In this document: piece by piece, positions 9,451-17,932 of the stretch
Layout: each line of letters begins with the position of its first letter
Numbering within the stretch: the stretch's first letter is position 1
From: Trichomonas vaginalis G3
Taxonomy: Eukaryota; Parabasalia; Trichomonadida; Trichomonadidae
Assembly (NCBI RefSeq): GCF_026262505.1
Contig: NC_067208.1
Span: 7,325,962-7,389,961 of the forward strand
Direction of reading: 5' to 3'
DNA: 64,000 nt
Position numbers and translations under genes: made by a program
Notes under the pieces: generated by a model
Databases searched by the model: none
Told to the model about the DNA's origin: nothing
What the model saw: the letters and a program-made list of their open reading frames with translations, nothing else

Positions 9451-10035
9451 TTACTTTACATAACCGCCTGCTGCCATAATCTTTGACGCCAACCATACCA
9501 GTTAATGAAGGTTGACTTGGTTTAGTTTGGAAACTAAACTTTGGTTTTGGTTTATCTTCAGTTTTTGGTTTTTCTTCTTCTATCGGTTTTTCGTCACTTT
9601 TGGTTCCTTGACTTTACTTCACTTGCAGGAACAGTTGTGTCGTCAACATCTTCATAAATATCATATGCCATTTGTTGTTTGTTTTCCTTTCAACTTTTTG
9701 TGTTTGTTGTAAAGTTTAGAATATTTCGACTCTAAGTCAATGAGATGTTCTATAATGAACTGTTGGTCAGTGAAGTAAACTTTTCCATCTGTTGTCTCGA
9801 AAGCTCCTTCAGACTTCAATATTTTATTTGTGAGAGTCTGTTTCTTTTTTTGAGATACTTGCCGTTCCATTTCTATGAAAAGTGACTTTGTAGTTAGGGT
9901 TTGTATTTCCAGACCGTGGCACTTTCTATTATTGAATTTTTCTCTTCATCTGTAAGTTCTTTGACAGGTTTTTGACAATGGTTCTGAACTTTTTGTTTGT
10001 GGTGTCAAATCTACCGTTTCAACTTCTTCGGTCAT
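9451..10035 (-). pseudogene. Small unknown gene(s), copy A (broken)
   Basis: The downstream part encodes a helical, charged segment (LESKYSKLYNKHKKLK), a Pro/Glu/Lys-rich linker and a short end with WRQRLL and AGGYVK. No family is recognised. The matching region of copy B is 46823-47405. It may be a small virion or core protein, but nothing in the sequence proves this. It is broken. Confidence 0.5.
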
Positions 10036-10041
10036 TTCATC

Positions 10042-10206
10042 TCAGTAAAAAATTTTAGTTTGGTTTGTTTCAACTGGTTGTTGAGGTTTTTTAAGTCGGT
10101 CTAAAACTTCCTGAGGTATAGGAAGAACTTGACAAACACGTTGTGTAACTGCTGGAAGCCGACAAATCCATCTTGAACTCATTTGTCTCAATGCTGCATT
10201 GTTCAT
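10042..10206 (-). CDS. 54-aa basic protein, copy A
   Basis: A short reading frame starting MNNAALRQMSSRW with a Cys-containing hydrophobic middle and ending KIFY. The matching frame in copy B (47425-47577) has the same first 45 residues. It has the same short leader (TTTTTATTGAGATGAAATG) as its downstream neighbour. No function is recognised. Confidence 0.5.
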   Translation of the reverse strand: MNNAALRQMSSRWICRLPAVTQRVCQVLPIPQEVLDRLKKPQQPVETNQTKIFY

Positions 10207-10225
10207 TTCATCTCAATAAAAAACT

Positions 10226-10627
10226 TTACATTCCCCAAGTTTGAGGTGGTTGCGGTTGGTTATTGCTTACCCATTGTTGTGCATGGTTATATCCTCTGTT
10301 AAAGAATCTTTCACCTTGGTCCATATAGTGTCCTGCTTGGTTATAGTAGTCATTTGCTTTGTTATAATAGTTTCCTGCTTGTCTTCCTACATTGTCCATC
10401 CATCCTTGAACTTTTCCTCTTGTTTCAGGATTTGGAATAAGATTTGTTGCATCTCGTGCTACATCCCAACCTTTCTGTACAGTTTGTATAATAGGTTGTG
10501 CTTTCTCTTTAAGTATACCTAATGTACTCAAAATCTTCCTTCCAACTCCAAATACACCTCTGGCTATTGTTCCCACTGCGGGCAAAAATCTAGATGCAAC
10601 TCCTGCTAATGCGCCAAATAAACCCAT
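10226..10627 (-). CDS. Amphipathic Gly-rich small protein, copy A
   Basis: A 133-residue protein. Residues 1-35 are a Gly/Ala-rich amphipathic stretch (MGLFGALAGVASRFLPAVG), followed by a helical middle and a Tyr/Asn/Gln-rich end closing with PQPPQTWGM. Small proteins with an N-terminal amphipathic helix and a Q/P-rich tail occur as minor virion proteins such as adenovirus pVI, so a membrane-active capsid role is possible (inference). It is divergent from the integrase gene with only 17 bp between the start codons. Confidence 0.65.
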   Translation of the reverse strand: MGLFGALAGVASRFLPAVGTIARGVFGVGRKILSTLGILKEKAQPIIQTVQKGWDVARDATNLIPNPETRGKVQGWMDNVGRQAGNYYNKANDYYNQAGHYMDQGERFFNRGYNHAQQWVSNNQPQPPQTWGM

Positions 10628-10644
10628 TTCTTATGGGTTAAAAA

Positions 10645-11604
10645 ATGACGAATTCAAACAAGGACCCCTATGTTTCTAAGGCAACAAAGAAAGCACTCAT
10701 GATAAAAATCTTTAGTTCAACACCAAATGCTTGGTTTATGGATATCTTGGAAAACATTCCGAGGTATAGAGAAGATGGACCACCATACTGGCTAATATTT
10801 GTTGGTCAAAACACAAGATACTGTGAAGCCATACCATTATGGTCCAAAAATATTTTAGATGTGAAAACTGCTTTGACAATATTCGTTGACAAATACCATC
10901 CAACAAAACTGACATCTGACTGTGAAAGTTCTTTCAAATCAGATGATATTAAAAACTATCTGCGTTCAAAAAATGTAAACCAATATTTCATTGTCGACCA
11001 AAACCATTCTGCTCTTGGTGTCATTGACGGTTGTATAAAAATGTTAAGAGACTTAAACCAACCACAAGGTGGTGAAGCAAATGAAATGTCATATGACGAC
11101 AAATATAGACACTTCTCCATGGCAAAGATGAGACAAGTTTTAAATATTTACAATAACCGTAAACAAAAAGGTTTGGGAAACCACTCCCCCGAAGAAATGA
11201 AAAACAACCCCGACTTAGAGAAAGACTATATATTTAATAATTTAGTCAAAAGAGACAAACAAGAAAGAATGCCGGGCTTCAAACTTCAGAAAGGTGACAA
11301 AGTAAAAATAGAAATACCTAAACGCGACCCATATGAAAATACTATTGACTATGACAACAATGGGAACCCGACAGGTACTCACATTCGTGTTCGTAAAAAT
11401 AGAAGAAAGTATACAAGAGAATATTATGAAGTTTTAGGCAAACATGGCAAAATGTACACACTGCAAGCAGAAGATAAAACTACTATTGTCAGACCTCGTT
11501 TCAAACTTGTCAAAGTTCAAGGTGGTATACTTTCAAAGACAGTTCCTAACAAATATAAGACAACTCCTGACGAATATGCTAAAGAAGTTGAAAATGACGA
11601 CTAA
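10645..11604 (+). CDS. RVE-type integrase, copy A
   Basis: A 319-residue protein of the retroviral-like (RVE/DDE) integrase superfamily typical of Polintons. The catalytic core spans about residues 20-185: WFMDILEN near the first acidic position, LTSDCESSF around the second, and HSALGVIDGCIKMLRDL at the third-helix position. A C-terminal SH3/chromo-like basic domain (residues 215-300, GDKVKIEIPKRD) follows. It would cut and join the element ends to host DNA, giving the short target duplication seen around copy B. The stop overlaps the stop of the convergent tail-fibre gene in CTAA. Confidence 0.85.
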   Translation: MTNSNKDPYVSKATKKALMIKIFSSTPNAWFMDILENIPRYREDGPPYWLIFVGQNTRYCEAIPLWSKNILDVKTALTIFVDKYHPTKLTSDCESSFKSDDIKNYLRSKNVNQYFIVDQNHSALGVIDGCIKMLRDLNQPQGGEANEMSYDDKYRHFSMAKMRQVLNIYNNRKQKGLGNHSPEEMKNNPDLEKDYIFNNLVKRDKQERMPGFKLQKGDKVKIEIPKRDPYENTIDYDNNGNPTGTHIRVRKNRRKYTREYYEVLGKHGKMYTLQAEDKTTIVRPRFKLVKVQGGILSKTVPNKYKTTPDEYAKEVENDD

Positions 11605-14169
11605 GCAATTCTATACCATGCGTAAACTGTCATGTAAGGTGGCATGTAGTCTTTACTTTGTCCCGTTGTTTGCGTATACCCTGAAACGTGATGTGTATGG
11701 TTTCCTCCTCCCTCAGTGTTACTCCAGTAACAATTTATAGCAAACTGAACGTTGTCTTTAACATCATATCCTTTACCTTTTGTCATTCCTGACCAATCCC
11801 AATATCTATGCTTATGCCAACCTGCTTGAGATGTACTTAAATCTATGTAGTGACTGTGCGCAGGTAAATTTTCACCTGAAATCGTTTTACTTCCACCTGT
11901 TTCCTTTGAAGAGTTTGCACAATACAAAAACCTGTCGACTATTTGAGTCCAAGTTCCAAAACCAAGTACTACTTCTGGTCTGGTAGAGTTCATTGACGTA
12001 TAAATAGAACCTATAGGATATAATGTTTGAAGTATTTCTGTCTTTAATGTTTGAAGCTCTGTTTTGTCAGCTTTCTTATCATATAAATCTTGAGCAGTGA
12101 ATTTAACATTATTTTCATCCTCCATGACATAAACATTTCTACATCTAATGTATTTCATCGTCGTTATGTTTTCATCCGATGTTAAACCTTGTGGAAAGTT
12201 AGGAGGTTTCCAATATAATGCATCCCCACCAGTTTCTTCAACCGTTCCTCTCGTAAACGAAAAAGAGGATTTGACTGCGTCAAATCCTCTCTCTCAAAAA
12301 GTGGACTTTACATGGCAAATTTCAAATGCATGTAAGGTCCACTTTGATCAGTTTCAGGATGGAATTGGAGGCCATGAGGTACTGACATTGCATCAGTATC
12401 TCATAGCCTCCAATCCCTTCAAAAAATGGGAGAAACTTTGGTCGAATAATTTAACATTCGGCCAAAGTTTCTCCCATAATTAATGAGAATGAAAGGGTAA
12501 GAGGCATATAGGGTCACTATATACCTCTTACCCTTTCATTTTCATTTGGAGGTCAACAAACCCGGAGTTAATTGCAAACAATTAACTCCAAATTTGTTTA
12601 TGTTCAGGAAGGAATTGGAGGGTAAGAGGTACATAGTATGAATATGTACCTCTTACCCTGCAATTCCTTCTAGAAAGTTCCAAAACTTTGGGTTAATTGC
12701 AAACTATTAACCCAAAGTTTTGGAACTTTCAAGTGGAGATGGAAGGCTTTGGGGTATACATTAATATAATATACCTCAAAGCCTTCCATCTCCACTACAA
12801 ATGGGAGAAACTTTGTCCGAATAGTCTAACATTCGGACAAAGTTTCTCCCATCTTTCAATGTAATTGCTACCTGTGAGGTACTGACTTGAAGTCAGTGCT
12901 TCACAGGTAGCAATATCCAAAAATTTAAAAACATTTTATCAGTTCGTTAGGGAACTAGAGCCTCCTAAGTACTGAACCAGAATCAGTGCCTAGGGGACTC
13001 TAGTTATCTATATAAATCTGAGAAACTTTGAGGAAATTGTTCGACATTTCCTCAAAGTTTCTCAGCAATTTAGCGAGGAATGTTCGTTATCGTGTAGATA
13101 TTTATAATATATACATGATAACAAACATTCCCCGCTAAAAGATGTAAAATCTTATAAGAAATAATTGCAAAAGAATAACAAATTGCAACAAATTTTATAT
13201 GAAACTGAACCTTATGAGGTAGTGATTCAAGATCACCGCCTCATAAGATTCAGTTTCAATCTCAAGTATCTCAAAAGTAAGGCTCTATTTTTTGCCATGT
13301 AAAGTGTCACTTTTCTGTCAAACTGTTTTTATCGTTTTCGTTTACAACATTCCTTCAATACTTTCTATACCAACAGTTGTGAAGAAATCATGTGTATGGT
13401 TCTTATCTGCTTTCTTTTCAAGGCTAACGTTTAAGTCTGTTATTTCAGAAGATGTATGTGTATGAGTCTTATTTGCTTTTGTCTCTAATGTTTCTTGTAA
13501 GTTTGTAATATTTGCAATGGTATGTGTATGTCCAACGTCACTTTTCCTGTTTAAGGTTTCTTGTAAGTTTGTAATATTTGCAATGGTATGTGTATGTCCA
13601 ACGTCACTTTTCCTGTTTAAGGTTTCTTGTAAGTTTGTAATATTTGCAATGGTATGTGTATGAGTCTTATTTGCTTTTGTCTCTAATGTTTCTTGTAAGT
13701 TTGTAATATTTGCAATGGTATGTATATGAGTCTTTTTAGAATATTCGTTTTCAGCTCTTGTCACTTCACTTGACATTTTATTGTCAACATATGTTTTGTC
13801 TGCTAGTTCAGGATGAGTATGTTCTTTTGTTGCATAAGCATTGTTAGCTCTTTCTTCTTCTTTTGCTATTGCATCGTCTACATATTCTTTGTCAGCTTTG
13901 TTGTCAACATCTGCTTTCAAAAGAAGTTCATTTATAGGTTTCTCGTTTAAAGTTCCTTTTGTTGGATTTATACAGACAGTATTGTTCTTCTTGTCTTGAA
14001 ATAGAAACTCATCTGTCATTGGGTTTATTGTCAGTTTTAAGTTTCCATCCTTCAATGACTCAGATATCTTAGAATAGTTTGAAAAGTTTGTTGTGTTCTT
14101 ATTTAGAGCTTGCATAATGAGTTGTCGGTTGTGTTGTATTTCTCTCATAGACGCTGTTTCATTTGACAT
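11601..14169 (-). pseudogene. Phage tail-collar/fibre-like protein, copy A (interrupted)
   Basis: The same gene as 48969-50375. In A it is split by an inserted hairpin-chain element (12250-13349). The N-terminal side carries four copies of the 22-residue HTHTIANITNLQETL repeat, against three in copy B. The C-terminal side carries the collar-like domain with YPIGSIYTSM and MPPYMTVYAWYRIA. Confidence 0.85.
12250..13349. mobile_element. Foldback-like hairpin-chain element inserted in the tail-fibre gene
   Basis: About 1.1 kb absent from the matching gene of copy B. The ends carry inverted GTAAACGAAAA, and an inner inverted pair contains CTTTACATGGCAAA. The flanks show TTCCT on both sides (12245-12249, 13350-13354), a likely 5-bp target duplication. 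Inside are about fifteen consecutive hairpins with 11-28 bp arms, for example 12427-12475, 12489-12540, 12732-12795 and 12803-12851. Four arm types recur: GGTAAGAGGTATATA, GAGAAACTTTGTCCGAAT, GAGGTACTGA with its partner, and AACTTTGGGTTAATTGC. There is no protein-coding content, so it is non-autonomous. A relative lies in host DNA at 24685-25432. Confidence 0.8.
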
Positions 14170-14187
14170 TTTTATTATAGATAAAAT

Positions 14188-15036
14188 ATGCTTCCAATAG
14201 AAAAAGAAAATTCTAGAGTTGCTACAACTAAACCATTAGATGAACTTTTTACTAATGTCGGTCAAAAGTTTGAGACAGATACCGTAAAGCATGAAGGCTA
14301 TCGTTTTGACTACCCATTAAGATGGTTAAGAGACCCATCCGTCACAAAAGCTATTGGCTTTCGTAGAATGAAGTTCATTTCAGAAGCCATACATGGTTTC
14401 CCATTTACGGTCGGTTTTGAAGTTCGATACTATAACAAAGAAAAACGTATGTATGAGAAATTTGAACAGGGAAAACTTTTACAAGTGAATTTGCTTGTAA
14501 ACTTAGAAACAACTCTTCAAGCTTTTCAAGAAAAAATAAACGATATCTATATCGAATATGCAAAACAGTATAACATTGACGAAGGAGAATACCATCTCGA
14601 TATTATTTATGACAGGAAAAATGCAACTGTTAAAATCAATAAAATAGAAGACCTTGGAGAAAACGTTTATATTTCTACAAAATATAACAACTTGGCATGG
14701 TATAGATTTATGAGGATGTTAAATCAGCCTGCAGTATATCCAGTACACCCGAACTTTTATGAAGTCGAAAACCCTAATGGAACATATGAAAATATTTTCG
14801 ACCCAGATGCTATTATTGTTCATGCTTCATTTTCTGGTGCGCAAAACTCTTTCTTATGTCTGATGAATGATTTTTACGAAAAACCTACAAAGTTATACGA
14901 ACCACCAAGTGGAAGTATTTCAGACTTTCAAGTATGGTTTACTACAGATGGAAGAAAAAGAATAATTCCATTATACCATGCGTTTTACTTAGAACTTAGT
15001 TTCATATACAACTACTATCGAACGGTAAAAATATAA
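14188..15036 (+). CDS. Virion-like paralog 2, copy A
   Basis: A 282-residue protein related to the gene at 6254-7115, so each element carries two members. The N-terminus has KPLDELFTNVGQKF and YRFDYPLRWLRDPS; the middle is helical; the C-terminal 80 residues are beta-rich with HASFSGAQNSFLC, LYEPPSGS and YLELSFIYNYY. The latter resembles the closing strands of jelly-roll minor capsid or vertex proteins. That is a visual comparison only, so the function stays open. It is divergent from the tail-fibre gene: 18 bp containing TTTTTATTATAGATAAAA separates the two start codons and must hold both promoters. Confidence 0.7.
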   Translation: MLPIEKENSRVATTKPLDELFTNVGQKFETDTVKHEGYRFDYPLRWLRDPSVTKAIGFRRMKFISEAIHGFPFTVGFEVRYYNKEKRMYEKFEQGKLLQVNLLVNLETTLQAFQEKINDIYIEYAKQYNIDEGEYHLDIIYDRKNATVKINKIEDLGENVYISTKYNNLAWYRFMRMLNQPAVYPVHPNFYEVENPNGTYENIFDPDAIIVHASFSGAQNSFLCLMNDFYEKPTKLYEPPSGSISDFQVWFTTDGRKRIIPLYHAFYLELSFIYNYYRTVKI

Positions 15037-15040
15037 TTTT

Positions 15041-15283
15041 TTAATACGGTTGAGGTGTTGGATTTGGTTGCCAACTAGACTGTGGTGCAGGTTCAGGCTG
15101 TTGTATAACAGGAGCTTGTTCTTCTGGTTCAGGGTCTTTAGGTATAATACCAACAAACTGACCTACTCTTTTACCAATATTTTTGACTCCGTTCCAAATT
15201 CCTCTTCCGACAGATTTTATTCCATTCCATATACCTCTTCCAACTCTTCTGAAGAAGTTTCCAATATTACTGAAGAAACCCAT
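15041..15283 (-). CDS. 80-aa amphipathic basic protein, copy A
   Basis: Residues 1-50 are a repetitive amphipathic basic helix: MGFFSNIGNFFRRVG, then GIWNGIKSVGR and GIWNGVKNIGKR, two near-copies of one heptad-like unit. Residues 51-80 are acidic then Pro/Gln-rich, ending TPQPY. The build resembles membrane-lytic or core peptides of virions (inference). It is convergent with virion-like paralog 2 (4-bp gap). Confidence 0.65.
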   Translation of the reverse strand: MGFFSNIGNFFRRVGRGIWNGIKSVGRGIWNGVKNIGKRVGQFVGIIPKDPEPEEQAPVIQQPEPAPQSSWQPNPTPQPY

Positions 15284-15300
15284 TTACTACGTGTAAAAAT

Positions 15301-15663
15301 CTAATGTCCGCCTAGTCTCTTACGTTTCCTGTTGAGTTCCATAGCATTCTTTAACTGGAGCTCATACATTCTATTTCTCCTCTGGTAGAAAACATATTCT
15401 GGGTCAACTCCTGTGTTCGCGTCATCTGCATAAAGTTGTTTATATCCCACTTCAGGGTTTGTATAAAACTCTTTCCATCTCATATTTGCATACCATGGTG
15501 GCAAACCTAACGCAGCGTCATTTGACATGGCAGTTTGCATTTGTACATCTGTTGGCACTTGACCATAGTTTGCCATTGCAGTTTGTATTCTAACTTCATT
15601 TGGAATATTCTCTGGGTTTGGTTGTCCAGGTTGCTGTGCATTCGCTAAGTTCTGTGCGTCCAT
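15301..15663 (-). CDS. 120-aa unknown protein, copy A
   Basis: An N-terminal Gln/Asn/Pro-rich part with two similar stretches (RIQTAMANYGQVP and VQMQTAMSNDAAL), a Trp/Tyr-rich middle and a basic end NRKRKRLGGH. No family is recognised. The protein is identical in length in copy B (51506-51868), which supports a real gene. Its place in the small-gene cluster at the right end suggests a virion component, without direct proof. Confidence 0.65.
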   Translation of the reverse strand: MDAQNLANAQQPGQPNPENIPNEVRIQTAMANYGQVPTDVQMQTAMSNDAALGLPPWYANMRWKEFYTNPEVGYKQLYADDANTGVDPEYVFYQRRNRMYELQLKNAMELNRKRKRLGGH

Positions 15664-15686
15664 TTAATATTAGATAAAAATATCTC

Positions 15687-15818
15687 TTACGAGTACATAT
15701 ACTGAACATTTGCAGGCATTGGTTCATCTTCATATTCTCTATATCTTTCTGCCACGTCAAATAAATAAATGACACAATGGAAAAAACCTAAAACAAGTAG
15801 TCCTATTTCAAACCACAT
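15687..15818 (-). CDS. 43-aa single-span membrane protein, copy A
   Basis: A small reading frame opening MWFEIGLLVLGFFHC with one hydrophobic span (residues 4-20) followed by an acidic tail ending QYMYS. It overlaps the end of the methylase gene by 16 bp in another frame. Copy B (51892-52023) keeps the frame, with one silent change (TAT to TAC) and two residue changes, which argues that it is translated. A small virion or host-membrane protein is plausible. Confidence 0.7.
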   Translation of the reverse strand: MWFEIGLLVLGFFHCVIYLFDVAERYREYEDEPMPANVQYMYS

Positions 15819-16621
15819 TTACTTACCAATAAAATTTCGTTATTGTGACACTTTCTCCGGTTTATAGGACCTCTCTCATATTCTATCTTGTCATATCTAA
15901 ACTCATAGTCATGTATGTCCTCTAACCATCTCATAACGGTTTCCAAACCACTTTTATCGGATGTAAAGTAAAAGCATGGATGGTTATGTAAAACGTCTAA
16001 AGTTTCTAAAGAGTCTCTCAAAGTCCAGTCTACTTGGTATTGAAAATCCCATGTGTTATAGAACGGCGGGTCCACTATAAAGAAAACATTTTCCTTGTCT
16101 TTATATTTTTCATACAAATCTGTCCAATGACATCTCACAAACTCTATACCCTCAATATATTTTTCTATGTTCTTTTTGAAAACATTTGTATAGTTAAGAT
16201 ATAAAACTTTTGACATAAGTGTTTCAATGTCATGAACTCTTATAGAACCACTATATAATAGTCTAGCAGATATACTATCCCAGTCTATATATTCTGCTTT
16301 TTTCAAAACCTCTCTCACAATATTTTTCTTATCTAATGGTATACGTTCCATCTTACCTATAGGTATCTTTTCTTTTAACTCTTTCAATATATTGTTTGTG
16401 TCTGGAATATGTTTGAGACGGTCCATATAGTTGTCGAAGTCATTGCATATAATCTTTGAGTCTGGGAATATTGTATGGCACAAATGGGACATATAGAAAC
16501 TTCCACCGAACAAATCTACAAATGTTAGACCATTCGGTAGTTTCTTAAGTTCTCTCAATATAATATCTTTACATCTACTCTTATTTCCAAAGAAGGGTAA
16601 CGGTGGTTTTGTAAAATTCAT
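15803..16621 (-). CDS. D12-class DNA adenine methyltransferase, copy A
   Basis: A 272-residue protein matching the D12 (Dam-like) N6-adenine methyltransferase family in length and motifs. Near the N-terminus are PPLPFFGNKSR, a family hallmark, and FVDLFGGSFYMS, the S-adenosylmethionine loop. The catalytic FIVDPPFYN is at about residue 180. It would methylate adenine in a short DNA target, perhaps GATC-like by family habit. The AGATCT iteron cores contain GATC, so methylation of iterons is an attractive but untested idea. It is the rightmost gene of the element and is followed by subterminal sequence. Confidence 0.88.
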   Translation of the reverse strand: MNFTKPPLPFFGNKSRCKDIILRELKKLPNGLTFVDLFGGSFYMSHLCHTIFPDSKIICNDFDNYMDRLKHIPDTNNILKELKEKIPIGKMERIPLDKKNIVREVLKKAEYIDWDSISARLLYSGSIRVHDIETLMSKVLYLNYTNVFKKNIEKYIEGIEFVRCHWTDLYEKYKDKENVFFIVDPPFYNTWDFQYQVDWTLRDSLETLDVLHNHPCFYFTSDKSGLETVMRWLEDIHDYEFRYDKIEYERGPINRRKCHNNEILLVSKCGLK

Positions 16622-16808
16622 TTATATATAATAATAAAAATGTTTTTACCCGAAAAGTGACAGAAAAGTGACAAAACATGAAAACATATATAATTTGTGA
16701 AAAGCGACACATTATATAATGTTTTCGACCCAGAAGAAGGCTTCTTCCCAGAAGCAATGGAGGAAGAAGAAGAGTCCTCCGAATTCACACCAGAAGACTA
16801 ACAATTTT
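16622..16808. other. Right subterminal region of copy A
   Basis: AT-rich sequence with repeated GTGACAGAAAA units near 16656, shared with copy B (52850-52890). About 100 bp (16713-16808) is not in copy B. It reads as an acidic coding tail ending in a stop but has no start codon, so I do not call a gene; its origin is unknown. Confidence 0.5.
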
Positions 16809-16891
16809 CCGAATAAAAACTTCATTTATACTAAACATCTTCGGGGCTAGAGGGCGCAACGCGCCTGGAAGCCCCACTACCTTTTTTTTTT
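16809..16891 (-). repeat. Right terminal inverted repeat of copy A
   Basis: This reads in reverse as the left end of copy B: the T-tract, then CTACC, then a hairpin-forming GGGGCT...AGCCCC block (16843-16875) with inner stem GGCGC/GCGCC, then sequence through CATTTATAC. Host DNA begins at 16892. Confidence 0.85.
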
Positions 16892-16966
16892 AAACTTTTA
16901 CTAAAATCATTAGTTAGAACATTATTATGCACTCGAGCTATAAAACTATTTTTTGCAAATAAATTT

Positions 16967-17932
16967 ATGATTTCTCTTTTCCTTACTACTGCATCCTCAG
17001 CGCCAGAGACATGTCTTACTATAGAATCGAATGAAAGGCATTATTTGAACCCAGTCAGTGGTTCAGTATTCATTAGAAACGGTAATTTTCAAAAATTAAC
17101 ATCAGATATCGGAGGAGCTTTAAATATAGTAGGAAACGTACAAATCATTATCGAAAATAGTCGTTATTCCTCATGCCGTGCAGACTCAAATTCGAATGGC
17201 CAAGCCGGAGCAATTTATATTAACACAAGGAAATTCGCAGTACTACGAGAAGTCTGTTGTTTGAACTGTACCGCTCGAAGTAGCTGCAATTGCTTATATT
17301 TATCAACAAATGTTAACGAAAAAAAAGGTTCATTTTACAATCTTAATAACTTTTTCGGAACATATTATCCAACACCAGATGTATCGTATGTAGTTTACAC
17401 GAATTTCGGTGATCAATACTTCGAAGGCTGTAATTTTTCACAAAATAATGTTTATTGCGGAATTGGACCAGCAATTAGATCTGCATCATCATTAAAGATA
17501 TTAACAAATACGATATATAATTCTACATCAATGTTTAAAGGTTTAGAAATAAATATTCATAAACCTCTTCAAATCAACAGAATTATGTTTATTTCAAACG
17601 AAATTACGACATACGATGCACTCTTAAGTGTTGATCATTCTACTGTAGAAATATTTGAGTCAACTTTCTTTGATAATCACGTTTATTTCTCAATTTCTAA
17701 CTCTAACGGAAATGTTGCAGTTTATAATTGTTACTGTGACATTCTTGATGTTTCTGGTGCAGTTTCTTTCTCAACTTCTCCTATTTACACTGAAAATTAT
17801 GTTATTCAATATCAAGAAGCACAATCTTGTTTCTTCCAAGCAAACAAACGTCTTTCAATAAAATTTGGTGATTACGAACAAGGAAAATCATGTTTCGATC
17901 AATTCAGCCGCTATCCTTCGCCAACACAATAA
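16967..17932 (+). CDS. Beta-helix (Pmp-like) surface protein
   Basis: A 321-residue host protein. Residues 1-14 could be a short signal peptide (MISLFLTTASSA, then PET). The rest is a series of short strands with Gly-Gly-Ala-[IL] and Asn-ladder signatures: GGALNIVGN, AGAIYINT, FEGCNFSQNN, IENSRYSSC. These are typical of right-handed parallel beta-helices and of the large surface-protein families of T. vaginalis related to chlamydial Pmp repeats. Cysteines are frequent (CCLNCTARSSCNC). No C-terminal membrane span is seen. The start is the first Met, but the frame stays open without a Met back to the Polinton A junction 75 bp upstream, so the insertion may have removed the promoter or 5' end. 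No Initiator is seen at the usual distance; a TCATT lies 56 bp upstream. Confidence 0.7.
   Translation: MISLFLTTASSAPETCLTIESNERHYLNPVSGSVFIRNGNFQKLTSDIGGALNIVGNVQIIIENSRYSSCRADSNSNGQAGAIYINTRKFAVLREVCCLNCTARSSCNCLYLSTNVNEKKGSFYNLNNFFGTYYPTPDVSYVVYTNFGDQYFEGCNFSQNNVYCGIGPAIRSASSLKILTNTIYNSTSMFKGLEINIHKPLQINRIMFISNEITTYDALLSVDHSTVEIFESTFFDNHVYFSISNSNGNVAVYNCYCDILDVSGAVSFSTSPIYTENYVIQYQEAQSCFFQANKRLSIKFGDYEQGKSCFDQFSRYPSPTQ

Larger units (their letters stand above)
1..16891 (+). mobile_element. Polinton/Maverick copy A, right-hand part
   Basis: This is a capsid-bearing, self-synthesising DNA element of the Polinton (Maverick) class. The window opens inside its helicase gene, and its right end is a terminal repeat with a T-tract at 16882-16891. 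It is recognised by the combination of packaging ATPase, family B DNA polymerase, RVE integrase and virion-type genes, in the same order as copy B, to which it corresponds from about 36235 onward. It is a fossil with about fifteen breaks by rough count, plus one inserted hairpin-chain element at 12250-13349. Close likeness to copy B points to recent insertion. Its left end and target duplication lie outside the window. Confidence 0.93.

Noticed and set aside
16713-16800. Acidic coding-like tail near the right end of copy A
   Set aside because: It has no start codon, is absent from copy B, and is too short to assign.
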